Shown: one piece after another, positions 58,716-64,000 of the stretch
Layout: every line of letters begins with the position of its first letter
How positions within the stretch are numbered: position 1 is the stretch's first letter
Assembly: GCA_019639175.1 (NCBI GenBank)
Contig: JAHBSK010000002.1
Coordinates: 62,001 to 126,000 of the forward strand
DNA length: 64,000 bases
Origin: Acidobacteriota bacterium
GTDB lineage: Bacteria; Acidobacteriota; Blastocatellia; Pyrinomonadales; Pyrinomonadaceae
Direction: 5' to 3'
Position numbers and translations under genes: made by a program
The notes under the pieces: generated by a model
What the model was told of the DNA's origin: nothing
Databases searched by the model: none
Seen by the model: the letters and a program-made list of their open reading frames with translations, nothing else

Positions 58716-60919
58716 CTTTGTACCTGAAACTGCGACGAGGAAGCCACGAGATAGAGAGCGGCCTGCGCCCTTGCACGCGGATTTGATGCCGAGACCGCCG
58801 TGAAGGCGGGCAAGATCAACGCCCGCATTTGCGGGGACATTGTCTTATGCAAAAGCCGATGGTCCAGTTCATCCAGCAGCCTGTTTCCGGTCGGGTCGGC
58901 CGCTGCCAATGCCTCCAGTTCCGCGAGGTCGATGGATGTTCCCAGCGGACGCGTCGGATTGGAAACGGACAGACGGCTGAACACCATCGTGTTGACCGCG
59001 TTCGCCCTTGCGACCGCTGTTCCGGTTGTCATCAGGCCAAATTCCGGCCCCAACATCGCCGTTCCCGGTATGACATAATCCGGCGAATAGTAATTGAAAA
59101 CGGTCGGAGAGTTGAACGGATTTTGTCCCAGCGGATTGGTAAGATTTGTGAGGACGCCATCGCTCTGTTGTGAAAGGTCGGCGGAACCGACATTGAATGC
59201 CTTGAGGATGTTCGTCACAAATTGGACCGGTTCACGCAGTTTTCCGTAAAACGGATCGGTCTTTACATCGCCTCTGGCTTCGGGGTCGAGCAATATGGCC
59301 TTTACGACCGCTTTGAGGTCGCCTCTAACGCCGAAACCGTTATTATTGAAAACCGCCGAAACGCGTCCTACATAGGCCGGTGTCGGGTCGCTTGTGACCA
59401 GATGCTGTATCAGGAGCTTGCTGACAAACGGGGCGACGTTGGGGTGATGGAAAATATTGTCCAACGCCTGTTCCAGTTCGACATTGCCGTTCAGGTTCGG
59501 CTCTATGTTTCGGTTCACAGCGTTCGGATAATCGAGCAGCGTCTTTGCTGTCACGTCATGATTTCCCTGGGTCAGGATCATCGGATCCTTGTAATTGACG
59601 ATACCCGGAGCCGAGTGCGGACAGGTCTGATTGCAGAATGACCAGCCCGTGAAGACCTTTGTGAAACTCTCGACGTCCTCCTGATCGTAGGTCGGCACCG
59701 GATCGCCGTTGCCGTCCAGCACAAGCGTTCCGTCCTGATTCAGCATGAACAGGCCGATGGTGAAAAGCTGCAATATCTCGCGTGCGTAATTTTCGTTCGG
59801 GCTCTGCCGTCGGCTCCGCGCCATGTCCAGATAGTTGCCCATGCCCGGATTCAGCGTTATGTCCCGCATCAGGTCGCGGTAATTTCCAAAGGCGTGCTGA
59901 GAAAGCAGCTTGTGATACGCGATCATCCAGCTTGACTGCTGTGTGGCACCGCCTGAACCCGATATGACCCATATTTGTGAAAGCGCCCAAGCGACCTTGT
60001 GGCGAAGTTGGGTATCGCCGTAAAGCGCCTCTTTCATAAACCAGTTCTGCACCGGATACATTGAGTAATGGTGTCGATTGCATGCGTCGCGCTCCGGTGT
60101 GCCGGAAGCATACATCCCGCATCCGATGGTGACGTTGCTGGAATCGGTCGATTTCAACTCGATGTCGGGATATGGATTGTCCTGCGACGGATACGGAGCG
60201 GAAAATTGTTCGGCAAGATATGTCCTGAGGCCGATGCGCCTGAGACGATGGTCAAGGGCCGGTGTGGAGCCAAATGTGGCCTGTTCGAGGAACCTGATCC
60301 TGTCGCCAGACCACCGATAACCGTAAAGGGCCTCGCTGGTGCGTTCCTGTTTGGCCGGACGTGTCGGCAGCGACTCGGGCGGTGTCGGATACGCTCCGGT
60401 ATCGTCATTTATTTCTCCGCCCGTCTTGCCGTAACCCAGCCTGACCCTGTTGCTTGACATTCCACGCCACGTCAGCCGGAGCAGCACATCGCCCTCCGCC
60501 GGAGCGTTCCAGTAACCGATGTCGTCGCGGAGCCAAACAGTGATCGCATGGACATTTCTCAATTTTCGGGCCGGGCCTACGCTCAGAACCGGAAAACGAA
60601 ACAACCTGCCATTTCGATCCTCTGCATATATCCTGACGGAGTTCCCGCCTTCGTCATCGGCGAATTCCAACCCGGCCGCGTATAGCGTGACCTTAGATCC
60701 GGGCTGAAATGACTCTCCGGGCCGCCGGCTGCTCTCGCGCGACAAAATAACCGATCCTTCATCGGTCATCGCTCTTGTGGAATCGGCGCGGCTGAGCAGC
60801 ACCGGCGTCGGCGAATTCGGATCAGGGTCGGCTTGAGAAAAGCCTGTCAAAGAGAAAACTACGGTAAAAATGAGGGCCGCGATATATGGCCTCATTTGTC
60901 GGACAGCGCTCAAAACCAT
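58712..60919 (-). CDS. DUF1800 family exported protein
   Basis: 735 residues. Signal peptide (YIAALIFTVVFSLTGFSQA), about 170 residues of beta-rich N-terminal domain, then the DUF1800 core (RIRFLEQATFGSTPALDHRL, NWFMKEALYGDTQLRHKVAW, NENYAREILQLFTIGLF, LREPVQFVTNILKAF). GGAGGTTGAAGC precedes the ATG. First gene of a two-gene operon with DUF1501; function unknown. Confidence 0.9.
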   Translation of the reverse strand: MVLSAVRQMRPYIAALIFTVVFSLTGFSQADPDPNSPTPVLLSRADSTRAMTDEGSVILSRESSRRPGESFQPGSKVTLYAAGLEFADDEGGNSVRIYAEDRNGRLFRFPVLSVGPARKLRNVHAITVWLRDDIGYWNAPAEGDVLLRLTWRGMSSNRVRLGYGKTGGEINDDTGAYPTPPESLPTRPAKQERTSEALYGYRWSGDRIRFLEQATFGSTPALDHRLRRIGLRTYLAEQFSAPYPSQDNPYPDIELKSTDSSNVTIGCGMYASGTPERDACNRHHYSMYPVQNWFMKEALYGDTQLRHKVAWALSQIWVISGSGGATQQSSWMIAYHKLLSQHAFGNYRDLMRDITLNPGMGNYLDMARSRRQSPNENYAREILQLFTIGLFMLNQDGTLVLDGNGDPVPTYDQEDVESFTKVFTGWSFCNQTCPHSAPGIVNYKDPMILTQGNHDVTAKTLLDYPNAVNRNIEPNLNGNVELEQALDNIFHHPNVAPFVSKLLIQHLVTSDPTPAYVGRVSAVFNNNGFGVRGDLKAVVKAILLDPEARGDVKTDPFYGKLREPVQFVTNILKAFNVGSADLSQQSDGVLTNLTNPLGQNPFNSPTVFNYYSPDYVIPGTAMLGPEFGLMTTGTAVARANAVNTMVFSRLSVSNPTRPLGTSIDLAELEALAAADPTGNRLLDELDHRLLHKTMSPQMRALILPAFTAVSASNPRARAQAALYLVASSSQFQVQR

Positions 60920-61189
60920 GCTTCAACCTCCGCTGCAGGCAATGGGATATTTTCGGGTTAGCTAATTCTTCAGTAAAACTCTAAATCAAAATAGAACTGC
61001 GTACGGGGGAAGTACGAGAGGAATGTTTATCATCCACTAAACATTATAAACATAAATTGACCTTAATATTTCAAAATATCTCCAAATTTATTTCATCTTT
61101 GGCGAGTGTCCGTTCATTACACTAATATTGACAGGTCACACGTCTTTGCGGAAAAAACATTAAGGGACACGGCCTTTGGGAACGGCGAA

Positions 61190-62086
61190 ATGAAAGATAA
61201 AGCAAAAAAGAGTACATACAGGATCAGTGTGCCGGCAAATTTCAGCTTTCGGCACACTGTAGAAAGCCACGGATGGTATGATCTGGCACCTTTCAGATAC
61301 GATCCTCAAAAAAGCGAACTGGCTTATACCTTCAGGCCGGCGAACGGATCGCCCGAAGCTGTGAGAATAAAGGAAGCGAAGGGAGCCTTGTCACTTACCG
61401 TATTTGGTGAGGCTGCCCGAACGGAAGTTATTGCCGCCGTTAAGCATATCATGCGTCTGGATGAGCCGCTGGATGAGTTCTATTCCCTGATATCGCAAAC
61501 GCCGGGCCTTGATTGGGCGGCGAACGCAAATGCCGGAAGGCTTTTGCGGTCGTCAACGGTCTATGAAGACCTTGTAAAATCGCTTTGCACTACAAACTGC
61601 TCGTGGGCGCTGACAAAAAAGATGGTGACAAATCTGGTGGAACTTTTAGGCGAGCCGTCAGCGGACGGTTCGCGGGCATTTCCGACGGCTTCGGCAATGG
61701 CTGCCCGTCCGGAATCGTTCTATCGTGACGAGATAAGGGCCGGATATCGCTCCTCATATTTTGCGGAGATGGCCGATTCGATCGCTTCGGGCCGCGTCGA
61801 TCCCGAAAAATGGCTTGACGCCGACATGCCCACGCCGGAGCTTAAGAAAGAGATAAAAAAGGTCAAGGGTGTTGGTGATTATGCGGCGGAAAATCTGCTG
61901 AAACTGCTTGGCAGGTATGACGGCCTGGCCCTCGATTCGTGGCTGCGGAGCGGCTTTTATAAAAAGCACAACCGCGAACGCAAATGCCCCGACCGCAAAA
62001 TAGAGAGGCATTATTCAAAGTTCGGAAAATGGCGCGGACTGGCGATATGGTGCGATATGACCGAATCCTGGTTTGACGAAAAATAA
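61190..62086 (+). CDS. AlkA/OGG-like DNA glycosylase (HhH-GPD)
   Basis: 298 residues. N-terminal beta domain (FSFRHTVESHGWYDLAPFR) as in AlkA/OGG1, then the helix-hairpin-helix VKGVGDYAAENLLKLLGRYD and catalytic Asp in LALDSWLR. The position that carries the lysine of bifunctional OGG enzymes is Tyr here, suggesting a monofunctional glycosylase. Removes damaged purines. A GTG at 61106 would add 28 residues with no ribosome-binding site; the 270 bases upstream also hold the divergent DUF1800 promoter region. Confidence 0.85.
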   Translation: MKDKAKKSTYRISVPANFSFRHTVESHGWYDLAPFRYDPQKSELAYTFRPANGSPEAVRIKEAKGALSLTVFGEAARTEVIAAVKHIMRLDEPLDEFYSLISQTPGLDWAANANAGRLLRSSTVYEDLVKSLCTTNCSWALTKKMVTNLVELLGEPSADGSRAFPTASAMAARPESFYRDEIRAGYRSSYFAEMADSIASGRVDPEKWLDADMPTPELKKEIKKVKGVGDYAAENLLKLLGRYDGLALDSWLRSGFYKKHNRERKCPDRKIERHYSKFGKWRGLAIWCDMTESWFDEK

Positions 62087-62140
62087 AAGGCCGCCTTTTC
62101 AGACAGCCTTTCTTTCTTGGATCATGAACCGGCTATTCGG

Positions 62141-62920
62141 TCATTTTTTGACCGGTTTCGGATCAACAACTTCCTTGACGTTCACAAGGCTGAGGCTGTT
62201 TACCGGAAAAGCAGAATTGACGAACTGCAAGTGCAGACGCATCCGTCCGTCATTGCCCGATTGCCTGTTACAGACGACCGCCAGGCCCGAAAAATCGAAT
62301 TGTTCACAGATGAACTTCACGCTGTCGCCAACCTGTACTTCCAGAGACGAAAAAACGGCCGCGCCGCTTCGGCTGACGTTCTCCGTGACGGCTTTGGCAC
62401 CGGTTCTGGACATTTTATCCTTATCCACAAGCGCCAGATAGCATTCTATCGGCTGCCAGTAGCGTGCATCGCGCCGATGCTTGAATTCATTTTTTACCGC
62501 TTCGACCTTCCAAAGCCCGTCGCCGGTCATGCCGGAGATGCGGTAGTTTTGCGTCGGGTCGTCATGATAGCCGGACGGAGCGTTCTTGCCGATGAATGCG
62601 ACGCCAACATGATACGATTCGATATCGTCTTCTTCAGACATTACCGCCTGGCAATGCTGGACCAGCCCCCAAACGCGGTAAAATTCCTTGTCGTGGTCAT
62701 AGCACCGCATCTCAGACGGAAGCGGGAGCATCAGCGATACAAGCGTGCCGGCCTTACATTCCGTCGGGACGTAAAAGCCCGCTCCGGTCGCGGAAAAACT
62801 TACCACGTCGGCAACTTCCTTCCAGCTTTCGCCGTCATTGTCCTTACCCTTGACCACGGCATTCATCGTTACCGCCGTCAGGTCGATGCTGTCATTAGGG
62901 ATCTCTGTTAAAACTGACAT
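62141..62920 (-). CDS. Tandem PilZ-like domain protein
   Basis: 259 residues from the ATG behind GAGGATTCA. Two PilZ-like halves: VVSFSATGAGFYVPTE in the first and RRDARYWQPIECYLALVD with ENVSRSGAAVFSSLEV in the second, where Arg residues and the (D/N)xSxxG motif are visible. PilZ domains bind cyclic-di-GMP; binding here is only partly supported since the first half lacks the RxxxR part. Paralogue of the next gene. Confidence 0.75.
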   Translation of the reverse strand: MSVLTEIPNDSIDLTAVTMNAVVKGKDNDGESWKEVADVVSFSATGAGFYVPTECKAGTLVSLMLPLPSEMRCYDHDKEFYRVWGLVQHCQAVMSEEDDIESYHVGVAFIGKNAPSGYHDDPTQNYRISGMTGDGLWKVEAVKNEFKHRRDARYWQPIECYLALVDKDKMSRTGAKAVTENVSRSGAAVFSSLEVQVGDSVKFICEQFDFSGLAVVCNRQSGNDGRMRLHLQFVNSAFPVNSLSLVNVKEVVDPKPVKK

Positions 62921-62987
62921 TGAATCCTCCGAAAATTATAAAAACACATAATAGATCAGGTAAAATAAGAATATGGACGACTATCGT

Positions 62988-63743
62988 TCATTCGATGCCG
63001 GCCAGCGGGAAGAGATTGTCAATAAATTCAAGGTGAAGCCGGACTATGCCGTCCGGGCCATTGTGTTTGCCGCGTACTATGGCGATGATCGTCAGGTTAT
63101 GCCTTTCGCTGGTCACGCGGATGAAAGAACCCGTTTCGGCGTTGAATGAGGTGAAAACAGAGGCACCGCCAAGGCTGATGTTCTCCGTTACCGACACCTC
63201 ACTGGCAGCAACTTCGCCGTTCTCGTCAAGTATTTCAAGCAGCAGCGATTCGGGAATGGCAAATCTTGTATGTTTTCTGAGGTAGGCTGGAAGGTCGCTT
63301 TCATCCGGATTTTCCGGAGCATCAACCAGTTCCCAAAGCCCGCTGTCAACGCGTTCGGCAAGGTCATACAGCTTTGCCGGATTTTCATTGAAACTCACGG
63401 GAGGCGTTTTGCCGATGAACGCCACGCCGACCGCGTAACGCTGTGCTGCCGGATCATCGCCTTTTGGTATGCACCGGCGCACAAGGCTCCAAATGCGGTA
63501 TTGAGGCTCCAAAAAATCATAGCATCTGAGCTGTCTGGGCATTGGCAGGCTGACATTTATCAGGCGGCCGCGCTTGACCGGCCTTGTCAGTTCAAATCCT
63601 GCTCCAAAGGCCGAAACGTCTTCAAGGCGCGTGACCTCGTTCCACGTGAATTTGGAATCGACCCTGACCTCAACGCGGGTCGGCAGGGCCAGAGCGAAAC
63701 GCTGTATGCGACGATGGTCTTTGTCGGTCACAACTGTTGACAT
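62988..63743 (-). CDS. Tandem PilZ-like domain protein, paralogue
   Basis: 251 residues. First half: HRRIQRFALALPTRVEVRVD and LEDVSAFGAGFELTRPV; second half: RKHTRFAIPESLLLEILDE and TENISLGGASVFTSFNAE. Both halves show the Arg-rich start and (D/N)xSxxGA motif, so it is the better c-di-GMP candidate. Same direction as the other PilZ gene, 67 bases apart; tandem duplication is likely. Confidence 0.78.
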   Translation of the reverse strand: MSTVVTDKDHRRIQRFALALPTRVEVRVDSKFTWNEVTRLEDVSAFGAGFELTRPVKRGRLINVSLPMPRQLRCYDFLEPQYRIWSLVRRCIPKGDDPAAQRYAVGVAFIGKTPPVSFNENPAKLYDLAERVDSGLWELVDAPENPDESDLPAYLRKHTRFAIPESLLLEILDENGEVAASEVSVTENISLGGASVFTSFNAETGSFIRVTSERHNLTIIAIVRGKHNGPDGIVRLHLEFIDNLFPLAGIE

Positions 63744-64000
63744 ATATGAAGTTAAGGGTTCGGGACAAGGTCAGGGCCTTAGGTCTGGAACGCTGTTTCG
63801 TGGAATGCGGTTAAGGCGCAAGATGCGACGAGAGGCAAGTTGCTAAACAGGCGATGTGCCTGTAAAATTAAGAATAGCATTAAGATAAGTAAAATTCCAG
63901 CTTTTTTTGTCCCCGACTATCCGTCCTTTATAAACGGGAATGTCCAAAGGCAATTCGATATTTAAACACTAATGGACCCGAACATAGAAAGAAACCAGAT
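63744..64000. other. Window end, possible gene start at 63972
   Basis: Mostly intergenic; direction of the neighbour places the PilZ promoter here on the minus strand. An ATG at 63972 opens a frame to the window end (MDPNIERNQ...), too short to judge. No tRNA or terminator recognised. Confidence 0.3.

Overview
The window is a bacterial chromosome segment carrying two temperate phages side by side, followed by ordinary host genes. The host looks Gram-negative: the phage lysis genes include spanin-like proteins, lipoproteins and a twin-arginine exported protein are present, and a DUF1501/DUF1800 pair and tandem PilZ proteins occur. That combination, with the style of the proteins, fits Acidobacteriota (Blastocatellia-like) best, but this is an impression from gene content and was not tested by any search.

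Positions 1-7611 are the right end of a first prophage (prophage A). It holds a beta-helix tail protein cut by the window edge, an amidase endolysin and a run of small membrane proteins and lipoproteins, ending in a tyrosine integrase. A free-standing HNH endonuclease gene and a TnpB element have both inserted into its lysis region.

Positions 7612-47143 are a complete-looking siphovirus-type prophage (prophage B, about 39.5 kb). It is bounded by perfect 47-bp direct repeats that are the 3' part of a tRNA-Thr(TGT) gene. From left to right it has: integrase, ImmA peptidase, lipoprotein and CI-like repressor on the minus strand; a Cro-like gene and an early operon of short overlapping genes; recombination and replication genes (annealing protein, P4-type helicase, Toprim primase) around a perfect 49-bp inverted repeat; a ParB-like protein, VRR-NUC nuclease and Dam-type methylase; lysis genes; terminase and portal; a MuF head protein fused to a papain/C39-like peptidase domain with a small candidate immunity gene; then tail-tip genes; then scaffold, capsid, connectors, tail tube and a tail chaperone with a -1 frameshift. 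The tail-tip block sits ahead of the capsid block, the reverse of the usual order.

Positions 47097-64000 are host. After the tRNA-Thr come an exported protein and convergent pgsA. Next is a branched-chain amino acid operon (ilvB, ilvN, ilvC, a cupin gene, ilvA, ilvD) preceded by a 37-codon leader peptide rich in Ile, Leu and Val and a 1:2 / 2:3 / 3:4 RNA architecture typical of attenuation. A DUF1501/DUF1800 pair, an AlkA/OGG-like DNA glycosylase and two tandem-PilZ proteins follow. Two inverted copies of a roughly 180-bp MITE-like repeat flank the pgsA-ilv block.

The most unusual items are the MuF-peptidase fusion with its putative immunity gene, the 49-bp inverted repeat between helicase and primase, the ilv leader/attenuator, the tail chaperone frameshift, and the tandem prophage integration that appears to leave a mismatch in the tRNA-Thr anticodon stem.
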